Positions 18,231 through 26,784 of a stretch of 64,000 bases of DNA are shown in pieces. The notes beneath the pieces were generated by a model. It was given only the letters and a program-made list of their open reading frames with translations, had not been told where the DNA came from and searched no databases. The stretch spans positions 124,001 to 188,000 of the forward strand of contig NZ_PTXL01000001.1 in NCBI RefSeq assembly GCF_004343775.1, read 5' to 3'. The translations under genes and the position numbers were made by a program. The stretch's first letter is position 1, and each line of letters opens with the position of its first letter. Source of the stretch: Burkholderia sp. SRS-46. Its GTDB lineage: Bacteria; Pseudomonadota; Gammaproteobacteria; Burkholderiales; Burkholderiaceae.

Positions 18231-20045
18231 ATGACCAAACTTATGCGTGTTGCTGACTACATCATGGAACGCCTGGCTCTGCTCGGCGTGCGGCAAGTCT
18301 TCTTCCTGCCGGGCGGCGGCGCGATGCATCTGAACGATGCACTCGGCAAGCATCCGGATCTCGAGCCGATCGTGTGTCTGCACGAGCAGGCGGCCGGCAT
18401 TGCCGCGGAAGGCGCGAGCAAGCTGCTCAGCGGCCCGAGCGCATGTCTCGTGACCAGCGGCCCGGGCGCGACCAACGTGGTGACGGCGACCCTCGGCGCG
18501 TGGCTCGACTCGATGCCGGTGTTCTTCCTGTCCGGCCAGGTCAAGCTCGCCGACCTGAAGGGCGACAGCGGCCTGCGCATGCTGGGCACCCAGGAAGCGG
18601 ACATCGTCACGATCGTGGAATCGATCACGAAGAAGGCCGTCACGCTGCGTGACCCCAACGACATCGCGTACGTGTTCGACGAGCTCGAGCATGCGGCATT
18701 GTCGGGACGCCGCGGCCCGGTGTGGCTCGACGTGCCGCTCGATCTGCAAGGCGTGGAAATCGATCCGTCGACGCTGCGCCGCGCGCCGGTGCGCGAAGCC
18801 GAGGAAGCCGCCGATACGGCCGCCATCGACGCGCAAGTCAGCGAAGCCATGGCGCTGCTGTCCAAGGCGTCGCGCCCGGTCATCATCGCGGGTCACGGTA
18901 TCCGCGTCTCCGGTGCCCAGGACGCGTTCCGCCACTTCTTCGAGCGGGTCAAGGTGCCGGTTCTCACGTCGTGGCTCGGCATGGACCTGATCGAAGACGA
19001 TCATCCGCTGTACGGCGGCCGGCCGGGCAGCATCGCGCCGCGCTGGGCCAACTTCGCGCTTCAGAACGCGGATTTCGTGCTGGTCCTCGGCGCGCGCCTC
19101 GACATGGCGATGACCGCCTACGCACACGAGCGGTTTGCACGCGGCGCGGTCAAGGTCATGGTGGACATCGATCCGGCCGAAATCCGCAAGATGAAGATGG
19201 ATATCGCGCTGCCGGTCGTGATGGACGCCGGCGCGTTCCTGAAGCAGGCGGAAGCGGCGCTCGACGCGGCGCCCGCGTTGCCGGCCTACACGACCTGGCT
19301 CGACCGTATCGCCGAATGGAAGCAGCAATACCCGCTGCTGCAGCCGTCGCATTTCACGACGGAAGGGCCGCTGAGCCTGTACCACTTCTCGGACGCGCTG
19401 TCGTCGGTGATGCAGGAAGGCGACATCATCGCATCGGCCAGCGCCGGCTTCAGCGCGGAACTGTTCCTGCTGGCGCTGCGGCTCAAGCGCGGCCAGCGCT
19501 GCTTCCACAACCGCGGCACCGGCTCGATGGGCTTCGGCCTGCCGGCGGCGGTCGGCGCCTGCGTGGCGTCCAACCGCACGCGCACGATCTGCCTGGAAGG
19601 CGACGGCGGCTTGCAGCTGAACGCGCAGGAACTGGCTACGATCGCGAGCTACAAGCTGCCGGTCAAGTGCTTCGTGGTCAACAACGCGGGCTATGCGTCG
19701 ATTCGCGCGTCGCAGGGCAACTACTTCAAGCGCCTCGTCGGCGCCGATGCGACCAGCGGCCTGCAACTGCCCGATCTGGAGCAACTGGCTGCCGCGTACG
19801 GCGTGCCGTTTATGCGCATCGCCAACGGCAAGGATCTGGAAGGCGCACTCGAGGCGGCGCTGAACACCGACGGCCCGCTGCTCTGCGAAGTGATGGTGCT
19901 GCCGGAAGAGCCGCGCATCCCGCGTGTCGCGACGCGCCAGCTCCCGAACGGCAAGATGACGTCGTCGCCGCTCGAGGACCTGTTCCCGTTCCTCGACCGC
20001 GAGGAGCTCAAGCGCAATATGTACATCCCGCTGATCGAGGAATAA
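18231..20045 (+). CDS. ThDP-dependent acetolactate synthase-like enzyme of the LPS cluster
   Basis: 604 aa with all three domains of the ThDP decarboxylase/carboligase family: Pyr domain with catalytic Glu52 in LHEQAAGIAAEG, a central domain, and a PP domain with the ThDP motif EGDGGLQLN near residue 457 running to VVNN. The GGGAMHLNDALG and LVTSGPGATN stretches resemble acetolactate synthase-like proteins seen in surface-polysaccharide loci. With rfbFGH nearby, a YerE-like role is plausible: transfer of a two-carbon unit from pyruvate to CDP-4-keto-3,6-dideoxyglucose, as in yersiniose A synthesis. That is inference. An IolD-like or true acetolactate synthase is less likely given context. Confidence 0.75.
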   Translation: MTKLMRVADYIMERLALLGVRQVFFLPGGGAMHLNDALGKHPDLEPIVCLHEQAAGIAAEGASKLLSGPSACLVTSGPGATNVVTATLGAWLDSMPVFFLSGQVKLADLKGDSGLRMLGTQEADIVTIVESITKKAVTLRDPNDIAYVFDELEHAALSGRRGPVWLDVPLDLQGVEIDPSTLRRAPVREAEEAADTAAIDAQVSEAMALLSKASRPVIIAGHGIRVSGAQDAFRHFFERVKVPVLTSWLGMDLIEDDHPLYGGRPGSIAPRWANFALQNADFVLVLGARLDMAMTAYAHERFARGAVKVMVDIDPAEIRKMKMDIALPVVMDAGAFLKQAEAALDAAPALPAYTTWLDRIAEWKQQYPLLQPSHFTTEGPLSLYHFSDALSSVMQEGDIIASASAGFSAELFLLALRLKRGQRCFHNRGTGSMGFGLPAAVGACVASNRTRTICLEGDGGLQLNAQELATIASYKLPVKCFVVNNAGYASIRASQGNYFKRLVGADATSGLQLPDLEQLAAAYGVPFMRIANGKDLEGALEAALNTDGPLLCEVMVLPEEPRIPRVATRQLPNGKMTSSPLEDLFPFLDREELKRNMYIPLIEE

Positions 20046-20052
20046 GCCCATC

Positions 20053-20799
20053 ATGAGCGCGGATCTTTCGCTGTTTTCGCTTGAAGGCCTGACGGTGGTG
20101 GTAGCGGGCGCGTCGCGCGGGATCGGCTTCGCGATGGCCAACGGGCTCGCGAAAGCGGGCGCGTCGGTGATCGGCTTCGGCCGGTCCGCCGTCGGCGAGG
20201 GCGCGTCGTTCGACTATCGCCGTTGCGACCTCAACGACGCCGACGGCGTCACCGGGTTGATCCGCGACATCGAGGCGCAATCGGGCGGTATCGACGTTTA
20301 TGTGCACGTTGCCGGCATCACGTTGCCGTCCGACACGAGCATTCAATCGGTCGATACCTTCGCGAAGACGATCGAGCTCAACCTGACCAGCGCGTATCGC
20401 ACCTGTTCGCAGATCGGTCAGTCGATGGCGGGCCGCCGCAAGGGCTCGATCATCACGGTGGCCAGTATCGGCGCCCTGATGGGGTTTCCCGACAACCCGG
20501 GCTACGTCGCGGCAAAGGGCGGCTTGCGCATGATGAGCAAGGCGCTCGCGCTCGACCTCGGTCCGAGCAACGTGCGCGTGAACTGCATCGTGCCGGGCTA
20601 CATTCAGACCGAGATGACGGCGGGCAGCTTCAACGATCCCGCCAAGAACAAGGATCGCGCCAACCGGACCATGCTCGGTCGCTGGGGGCAGGTCGACGAC
20701 ATGGTCGGCGTGGCGATCTTCCTGGCGTCGGGGGCGAGCGCTTATGCGACCGGCGCCGACTTCGTGATCGACGGCGGCTGGACGGCGAAAGGGCTCTGA
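20053..20799 (+). CDS. SDR family oxidoreductase (first of a tandem pair)
   Basis: 248-aa classical SDR: cofactor motif AGASRGIGFAMA near residues 18-29, HVAGI (NAG-like motif), ITVASIGA with the catalytic Ser, YVAAKGG (Y-x3-K) and the closing DFVIDGGW. Substrate unknown. It starts seven bases after the ThDP enzyme and its stop overlaps the next SDR by one base (TGATG), so the three are translationally coupled. A role reducing the keto group left by the ThDP reaction is inferred. Confidence 0.75.
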   Translation: MSADLSLFSLEGLTVVVAGASRGIGFAMANGLAKAGASVIGFGRSAVGEGASFDYRRCDLNDADGVTGLIRDIEAQSGGIDVYVHVAGITLPSDTSIQSVDTFAKTIELNLTSAYRTCSQIGQSMAGRRKGSIITVASIGALMGFPDNPGYVAAKGGLRMMSKALALDLGPSNVRVNCIVPGYIQTEMTAGSFNDPAKNKDRANRTMLGRWGQVDDMVGVAIFLASGASAYATGADFVIDGGWTAKGL

Positions 20800-21548
20800 T
20801 GGATCTCGAACTCAACGGTAAAGTCGCACTCGTCACCGGGTCGTCCCGCGGCATCGGGAAGTCGATCGCCGCCGCGCTCGCGAGCGAGGGATGCCGCGTG
20901 ATCGTCAACGGCCGCGATGCCGACGTGCTCGACGGCGTGGCCGCCGAGCTGAAGGCTGCGGCCGTCGCCGGCGACGTGTCGACGCGTGCGGGTGCCGATG
21001 CCGTGCTCGAGCAGGCGGCCGCGGTTCATGGGCACGTCGATATCGTCGTCTGCAACGTCGGCAGCGGGGCCTCCGTGCCGCCGGGGCAGGAAGACGAAGC
21101 CGAATGGCTTCGCATGCTGCAGATCAACCTGATGAGCGCGACGAACACCGTGGCGGCCGCTCGTCCGCACCTGCGTGCGCAGGGCGGTGCGATTCTGTGT
21201 ATTTCGTCGATCTGCGGCAGCGCGGCGCTTGGCGCACCGGTGGCGTATTCCGCGGCGAAAGCGGCGCTCGACAGTTTCGTGCGCGGCGCCGCGCGCTATC
21301 TCGCGCCGGAAAACATTCGCATCAACGCACTGGCGCCCGGCAACATTCTCTTCGAAGGCTCGACGTGGGAGCGCAAGCTTGCCGCTGATGCCGACGCGGT
21401 CGCCACCATGCTCAAGCGCGAGGTCGCCATGGCCCGCCTGGGCACGGCGGAAGAGGTGGCCTCCATGGCGGCCTTTCTGTGTTCCGCGAAGGCCAGCTTC
21501 GCGACCGGCGCGGTGTTCGTGCTCGATGGCGGGCAGCTTCGCGGCTAG
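20799..21548 (+). CDS. SDR family oxidoreductase (second of a tandem pair)
   Basis: 249-aa classical SDR: TGSSRGIGKSIA cofactor motif near residues 12-23, NVGSG at the NNAG position, LCISSICG with catalytic Ser, YSAAKAA (Y-x3-K) and VFVLDGGQ at the end. Its start ATG shares one base with the stop of the preceding SDR. Last gene of the plus-strand cargo operon, convergent with a glycosyltransferase gene 300 bases away. Substrate unknown. Confidence 0.75.
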   Translation: MDLELNGKVALVTGSSRGIGKSIAAALASEGCRVIVNGRDADVLDGVAAELKAAAVAGDVSTRAGADAVLEQAAAVHGHVDIVVCNVGSGASVPPGQEDEAEWLRMLQINLMSATNTVAAARPHLRAQGGAILCISSICGSAALGAPVAYSAAKAALDSFVRGAARYLAPENIRINALAPGNILFEGSTWERKLAADADAVATMLKREVAMARLGTAEEVASMAAFLCSAKASFATGAVFVLDGGQLRG

Positions 21549-21743
21549 GCTGCGCGCCGTGACGTTCTGACGTATCGAAGCCGTTGCACGTGGCCGGCAG
21601 TTTTGCTGGCTGCGGGGCAGCGGTGTTCCCGGTCGACAGCGGCATTCGCTGTTGCCGCCTGCCGCTGATCGTCACGCCGCCTCATTCATTCAGAAGCATT
21701 TCCTGTGCAGGCCGAACGGAAGCCGGCAGGACGGCCACATGAC

Positions 21744-21779
21744 AAAACGGGGACGAAAACCCGCTTCGTGCCCCGTTCC
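21744..21779 (-). terminator. Rho-independent terminator for the minus-strand sugar operon
   Basis: On the minus strand AACGGGGCACGAA pairs with TTCGTCCCCGTT (one bulged base) and is followed by TTTTGTC. It lies about 70 bases after the glycosyltransferase stop. The rest of the 300-base gap 21549-21848 between the converging operons shows no gene. Confidence 0.65.
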
Positions 21780-21848
21780 ATTCATCGGCCCCGCGCGCCG
21801 GGTCGACTGACCCACGGCTGCGCCAGCGAAGGCGCAGCCACGCGTTTC

Positions 21849-23402
21849 TTATCGAAACAGAGACATCACGCGGCGCAGGTTGCGACGAACCACTGCCGCC
21901 GGATACAACAGTCTCTTGGTCAATCGGATAACCGCGTCCTTCTGCGAGAAAATGAAGAGCTGCAGATTCGGCCACTTCATGATCGGATTCAGCGCATGGC
22001 GCAGCTCGACGTTGCTGTAGCCGAAGTGCTTGACGAGCAGCTCCGGCTTCGCCGTTGCAGACGCGCGTTTGATCTTCTCGATGATCTCTTCTTCGGTCGG
22101 CGCGTAGAAAAGAAACGGGGCGATGTCGTACGGATCCAGATCGCGGAAAGCAACCCAGTCACGATGCTTGTCGAGAATCGCGACAAATCCGCAATTGTGT
22201 TCGAAATAATAATATCCGAACATCGCATTCCGGAAGATCGGCGAAAATGCGCCTTGCTCATGCTCGATCGCGTGGAAGCGAATGGCCAATTTATATGAGC
22301 GCAGGCGCACAATCTGATCTTCATTGCGCTTGTCGAGCACATCGCAAAGGAAATTGATCATCGGCATGCGGGTGGGATAGACATTGCCCCAGATGCGTTT
22401 GATCAGTTCGATTTCCGGTGCCGCGAAACGCTCGGCCGGAATGCGCAGCGCGAACTTCGCCTGGACGAACATCTGCCGCAGCACGTCGTCGAGGAAAAGC
22501 AGGATGCCGCGTTGCGGTTCCGAGAGAATCGACGTCCGGATTTCCTGGTACGTCATTTTCCCCTGCTGGACGTAGTAGTCCAGGTGTCGCATGTAACCGA
22601 CCGTCCATGAAAACTTGGACTGCACGCCTTCGCGCGCCGCGTTCTCTTTCCAGGTCGGCGCGTCGTCGAAATTGTGCGGGTTGATCTTGTTGATCAGCAC
22701 GGGCGTCGACACGAAATAGAACGCGTCGGTGCTCATGCCGGCTTCCAGCATCCACCACGCGTGCGCGCACACTTCCGAGCGTGCGAGCGTGCGCTCGTAC
22801 ATGCCGATGACTTCATCGGTCAGGAACGAGCCGCGCACCAGGAACGCGCCGATGCCCGAGGTGGCGTGTTCAAACCCTTGCGCGCGGAAGAAATGCGATG
22901 CGTCGCCGTGCCAGATCAGCTGATTGACGCGGAATGCGGGAGACGGAATCAGTTCGCCCTGAACGTCGCCCCACAGGTAATTCACATAAAACGCGTCGGG
23001 GCGGTGAGTCCGCAGGAAGTCGACGACGGCATCAAAACCCGATTCGAGAATCGGATCGTTGTCAGTCAGCGTCCACAGGATGGAGTCGACGCCCTTGCGG
23101 TTTTCCCGGTGCCATTTGAGACACCACAAGACGTGGTGCTCGGACGTCGGTTCGTATGCCGGCGGCCCGATTTCCCGAACGCTGAAATTTGCCAATTTCG
23201 CGGGGGAGTCTTTCAGAAATACCGTTCGCCTGCCATTCTTCGGGTTGAATGAAACGAATACGCGAACTTCAATCGACGGACGTGCGGCGGCAAGATTTTC
23301 GAGGGTTTGCAGGACATCGAATAGTGACGTCCTGACTCCCAGCGTCGGAATGATGATGTCGAGAATTACGGGTGCGTCGACTTTATTGACAATGTCATTC
23401 AT
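21849..23402 (-). CDS. Putative glycosyltransferase with GT-A-like N-terminal domain
   Basis: 517 aa, no signal peptide. The N-terminus LDIIIPTLGVRTSLFDVLQTLENL has the nucleotide-sugar-binding beta-alpha start of GT2-like enzymes, and ILWTLTDNDPI (residues about 110-120) could be the DxD-equivalent metal site. The C-terminal half, from about residue 300, matches nothing I recognise and ends in a basic segment (RNLRRVMSLFR). The gene looks less GC-rich than the core genes, suggesting transfer. It is the last gene of the minus-strand cargo operon, 119 bases after the NeuB fusion. Donor and acceptor unknown. Confidence 0.6.
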   Translation of the reverse strand: MNDIVNKVDAPVILDIIIPTLGVRTSLFDVLQTLENLAAARPSIEVRVFVSFNPKNGRRTVFLKDSPAKLANFSVREIGPPAYEPTSEHHVLWCLKWHRENRKGVDSILWTLTDNDPILESGFDAVVDFLRTHRPDAFYVNYLWGDVQGELIPSPAFRVNQLIWHGDASHFFRAQGFEHATSGIGAFLVRGSFLTDEVIGMYERTLARSEVCAHAWWMLEAGMSTDAFYFVSTPVLINKINPHNFDDAPTWKENAAREGVQSKFSWTVGYMRHLDYYVQQGKMTYQEIRTSILSEPQRGILLFLDDVLRQMFVQAKFALRIPAERFAAPEIELIKRIWGNVYPTRMPMINFLCDVLDKRNEDQIVRLRSYKLAIRFHAIEHEQGAFSPIFRNAMFGYYYFEHNCGFVAILDKHRDWVAFRDLDPYDIAPFLFYAPTEEEIIEKIKRASATAKPELLVKHFGYSNVELRHALNPIMKWPNLQLFIFSQKDAVIRLTKRLLYPAAVVRRNLRRVMSLFR

Positions 23403-23521
23403 AAATCAATCTTGGTTAAATTCGATGAAACGCCGCTACCGTTGCTAACCATTCCGTCTGCCGCTGCACACATTTTCCCGATATTGGCGAGAACGAATGC
23501 AGCGGCGTTCACCGAGGCGTT

Positions 23522-25423
23522 TTAGCCAAGCTGAGTGAGGAAGTCCAGCGCGTGCCAGAAGCCGGCACCGTGGTCCTTGTGGCCTTGCCACACTTCGGGG
23601 ATGAAGCTCGCGTCCGGGTAAGCGGACACCTTCTCCCACGTTGCCTTCCAGTCGATGTCGCCCGTCCCGATCAGGACGCCTTCGCCGTTGACGCCCAACG
23701 CATCCCCGACGTGCAGGTGCGCCGTGTACGGCATCAGCTTCGCGAGCGCTTCCTGGAAATCGATCCCGAAGTGGCTGCAGGTCATCGAGAGATGCGACAG
23801 GTCCGTGCAATAGCGCAGCTTCAGTTCCTGCGCCTTCTGCACCAGTTCGTCCGGCATCATGAAGATGTTCTGATGGCGTTGGCCACCGAAGTGCCAGGGG
23901 AACGGCGCCATGTTCTGCGTCGTCAGTTCCGTCGAACCGAAATCGATCTTCGCGCACGACTCGACGAAGCGGTCGTACAGCTCGGCGCGATGCGCGAGCG
24001 GGAACGGCTCGTCCATCGAGAAGCCGCCGACGTTCGCGACGATCAGCGCGGAGTCGGCATTCGGGAAGTAGCGGCGCATGCGCTCGGTCGCGTCGACCAC
24101 CCGCTTCATGTTGTCGATCGAGCGCTGGCGGTAGCCGAGGTCGTCGGCCGTCAGGTCGAGCAGTTCGCTGTTCTCGAACAGCTCCGGCGCGTGCACGACG
24201 AGACGCTTGCAGTCGACCGTCTTCAGGTAGTTTTCCGGCGCGAGCGACAGGTCGCGATAGGACAGGTGGAACTCGTAGAGATCCGGGCTGATCATCTCCG
24301 TGTACTTCTGGAAATCGTGGTAGCGCACGGGAACGCCCCAGTATCCGGCAAAACTGTACGCGCGCTTGACGGTCTTCTCGCCGGTCAGGTCGCCTTCGTA
24401 CAGGAAGTCGCCGATGCGGATGTCGCGATGCGCGGTCTTGCCGAGCAGCTCCGGCAGGCGGTAGGGCGCGAGGCCCTGGCCCGGGCTCGCGACACGCAGG
24501 TTGTCCTCGGTGAAGGCTTCGCCCTGCTTGATCGCGCGCGCCGCGATCACGCTCTTGCTGAGGTTTTCGCGGTTGAGCAGTTCGCCCTGGCTCGCCTGGC
24601 GGCCCGGGCCCGTCCACGGCAGTGCCTGGTCGACCTGGCGGATGCCGTCCACGAGTGCCTTGAATTCGGCCGGCTCGAGGCTCGCGGCGTGGTCGGGGCC
24701 TTCCATGTTGCGGTCGAGCGTGATGTGCCGCTCGATGACCTTCGCGCCCAGCGCGACCGAGGCGATCGTCACGGCGGTGCCGCGCTCGTGGCCCGAGTAG
24801 CCGATCACGTCGTGGATTTCCTGCAGGCGCTTGATGTAGCCGAGGTGGATGTCCTGTTCCGGAGCCGGATACGTGCTGTTGCAATGGAGCATCGCGAACG
24901 GCACGCCGAGGCTGCGGACCAGCTTGGCCGCAGCCTCGATTTCCGGTTCGAACGACATCCCGGTCGACAGGATCAGCGGCTTGCCGAGGCTCGCCGCCTT
25001 GCGGATCAGGTACGGGTTCACGAGGTCGGCGGAGGCCAGCTTGAGCGCCGGCACGTCGAACCCGGCGAGCACGTCCACGCTGGGCTCGTCCCACGGTGTG
25101 CACATGTACGTGATCTGCTTCTCGCGGCAGTACTCGCGCAGCGCGCGGTGCTCGTCGTTGGTCAGCTCGACCTTGTTCAGCAGATCCTGGATGTATTCGA
25201 CGCCGAGGTCTTCCGAGCCTTCTTCGCCGGGTGCGGTGCGGTAGAGCGCTTCGCGGTTGCGAAGCTGGAACTTCACGCAGTCCGCGCCGGCTTCGATCGA
25301 CACGTCGACCAGTTGCTTCGCCAGCTCGAGGCTACCGTTGTGATTGTTGCCGATCTCGGCGATCACGAACGTGCGTGGGCCGCCGACCGTAAAATCGTCA
25401 ATCTTGAATGTCGATGCGTTCAT
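23522..25423 (-). CDS. NeuB-like PEP-condensing synthase fused to a TIM-barrel sugar isomerase domain
   Basis: 633 aa in three parts. Residues about 15-270 are a NeuB/SpsE sialic acid synthase barrel with AEIGNNHNG (22-30), HCNSTYP (180-186), GYSGHERG (208-215) and ERHITLDR (231-238). Residues about 285-345 are an antifreeze-like SAF domain. Residues about 355-633 are a second barrel of xylose isomerase type with VVHAPE, CTDLSHLSMTCSHF, HLHVGDALG and PEVWQGHKDHG. NeuB enzymes normally stop after SAF (about 350 aa). The reaction is probably PEP condensation with an aldose, which the fused domain may supply by isomerisation; this is inference. Its ATG overlaps the CBS-kinase stop (ATGA). An upstream GTG would add six residues. 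Confidence 0.8.
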   Translation of the reverse strand: MNASTFKIDDFTVGGPRTFVIAEIGNNHNGSLELAKQLVDVSIEAGADCVKFQLRNREALYRTAPGEEGSEDLGVEYIQDLLNKVELTNDEHRALREYCREKQITYMCTPWDEPSVDVLAGFDVPALKLASADLVNPYLIRKAASLGKPLILSTGMSFEPEIEAAAKLVRSLGVPFAMLHCNSTYPAPEQDIHLGYIKRLQEIHDVIGYSGHERGTAVTIASVALGAKVIERHITLDRNMEGPDHAASLEPAEFKALVDGIRQVDQALPWTGPGRQASQGELLNRENLSKSVIAARAIKQGEAFTEDNLRVASPGQGLAPYRLPELLGKTAHRDIRIGDFLYEGDLTGEKTVKRAYSFAGYWGVPVRYHDFQKYTEMISPDLYEFHLSYRDLSLAPENYLKTVDCKRLVVHAPELFENSELLDLTADDLGYRQRSIDNMKRVVDATERMRRYFPNADSALIVANVGGFSMDEPFPLAHRAELYDRFVESCAKIDFGSTELTTQNMAPFPWHFGGQRHQNIFMMPDELVQKAQELKLRYCTDLSHLSMTCSHFGIDFQEALAKLMPYTAHLHVGDALGVNGEGVLIGTGDIDWKATWEKVSAYPDASFIPEVWQGHKDHGAGFWHALDFLTQLG

Positions 25424-26784
25424 TCTGCTTTCGTTCTCCACGATGTAACGCCTTCCTGTTCGAAACGAACCGTGCTCAGCGTGCAGCCGAGCGATTTGAG
25501 CTGTGCGCAGACGGCCGCCCGGTTGCGGGGCTGCACGTAGAACAGGAAGAATCCGCCGCCGCCCGCGCCGAGCAGCTTGCCGCCGAGCGCGCCGGCGTCA
25601 AGTGCCGCCTTGTAGATCGAATCCAGCGTGTTGCCGCTGATCGCGGTGGACAAGCCGTGCTTGATGACCCACGCCTCGTGCAGGCTCGTGCCGAAGTCGT
25701 TGAGGTCGCCGCGAATCAGATGCCGGTGCATCTTGCGGCACAGCTCGACCATGTCGAGCAGCTGCTTGTTGCGATCGGTCTTGTGGAAGTCCTCGCGCTG
25801 CTGCTCGTGAATCTTGCCCGAGTCGTGCTCGATGCCCGTGTTGCACAGCACGAGGCACTCTTCGAGTTCGTTGCGGATCGCGTCCTCGAGGCGCAGCGAG
25901 TGCACCATGTTGCGCTTGCCGTCGAACTCGATCAGGTTGAAGCCGCCGAATGCCGATGCATACTGGTCCTGCCAGCCGCCCGAGATATTGAAGCAGAGCC
26001 GTTCCGCCTGGAAGGCGATTTCGGCGATCTCGTAGGTGCTCCACTTGTCGAGGCGCAGTTCGTTGAACGCGCCGACCACGCTGGTCGCCACCGCAGACGA
26101 TCCGCCGAGGCCCGAGCCCACCGGGAAATCGGAGTGGACGTACAGGTCGAAGCCGAAATCCGGACGGATCACCGAGACGACCGACGACAGCAGGCCCTTG
26201 TCCGGGCTGTCGAGCAGGCTGCGCAGGGTAGGGTAGTGCTCGTGGCGGTCGATGTCGTGCGAGATGATGTTGATCTCGGGGGACGCCGACGGAATCAGCG
26301 TCGCGTGCGCATAGAGCGCAATCGACGCATTCAGCACCACCCCGCCGTTCTTCATGAAGTAGTACGTGAGGTCGGTGCCGCCGCCGGAAAAGCTGATGCG
26401 GACCGGCGCGCGTGCGCGCGACAGCACGGCCGCTTCCTTGGTCGGCGGGAAGAAGTCCGGCGTCGCGAATTCGACGATCCGGCCTTCCTCGTCGAGCAGC
26501 GGCACGGCGTTGTAGCCGAGGTCGAACAGCTTGAGCAGCTCTTCGCGGGTCGTGCCGTAGGGCAGCGCATGGAACTTGCGGTTCATGCACGCATGAACCG
26601 GGGCGCTCGTCTGGCCGCCCTGCATCAGGAAACGACGGATATCGCCGTTCGTGAGCACGCCCACGAGGACGCCCGCGTCGTCGACGACGAGCGAGATTTG
26701 CGTGGGGCCACGCTCGATTGCCGCGATCGCATCGACGACCGGCTGATCATGCTTGACGACGAGGTCTCTGAAATGGTCTTTCAT
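25420..26784 (-). CDS. CBS-domain/GHMP kinase fusion, HddA-like heptose-7-phosphate kinase
   Basis: 454 aa. Residues 1-110 form a tandem CBS pair (VVDAIAAIERG, GVLVGVLTNGDIRR, YNAVPLLDEEGRIVEF). From about 125 there is a GHMP kinase: APVRISFSGGGTDLTYYF, the ATP loop PVGSGLGGSSA (221-231) and the C-terminal KLLGAGGGGFFLFY. The kinase part resembles HddA, which makes D-glycero-D-manno-heptose 1,7-bisphosphate. The neighbours hddC, gmhA and gmhB complete that GDP-heptose route. CBS pairs bind adenine nucleotides and usually regulate, so allosteric control is inferred. It overlaps hddC by four bases at its start. Confidence 0.82.
   Translation of the reverse strand: MKDHFRDLVVKHDQPVVDAIAAIERGPTQISLVVDDAGVLVGVLTNGDIRRFLMQGGQTSAPVHACMNRKFHALPYGTTREELLKLFDLGYNAVPLLDEEGRIVEFATPDFFPPTKEAAVLSRARAPVRISFSGGGTDLTYYFMKNGGVVLNASIALYAHATLIPSASPEINIISHDIDRHEHYPTLRSLLDSPDKGLLSSVVSVIRPDFGFDLYVHSDFPVGSGLGGSSAVATSVVGAFNELRLDKWSTYEIAEIAFQAERLCFNISGGWQDQYASAFGGFNLIEFDGKRNMVHSLRLEDAIRNELEECLVLCNTGIEHDSGKIHEQQREDFHKTDRNKQLLDMVELCRKMHRHLIRGDLNDFGTSLHEAWVIKHGLSTAISGNTLDSIYKAALDAGALGGKLLGAGGGGFFLFYVQPRNRAAVCAQLKSLGCTLSTVRFEQEGVTSWRTKAE

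Noticed and set aside
16288..20045. Reading the isomerase, SDR and ThDP enzyme as an inositol-catabolism (iolE/iolD) cluster
   Set aside because: The ThDP protein lacks the longer IolD length, the first SDR is PtmA-like, and all neighbours are surface-polysaccharide genes.
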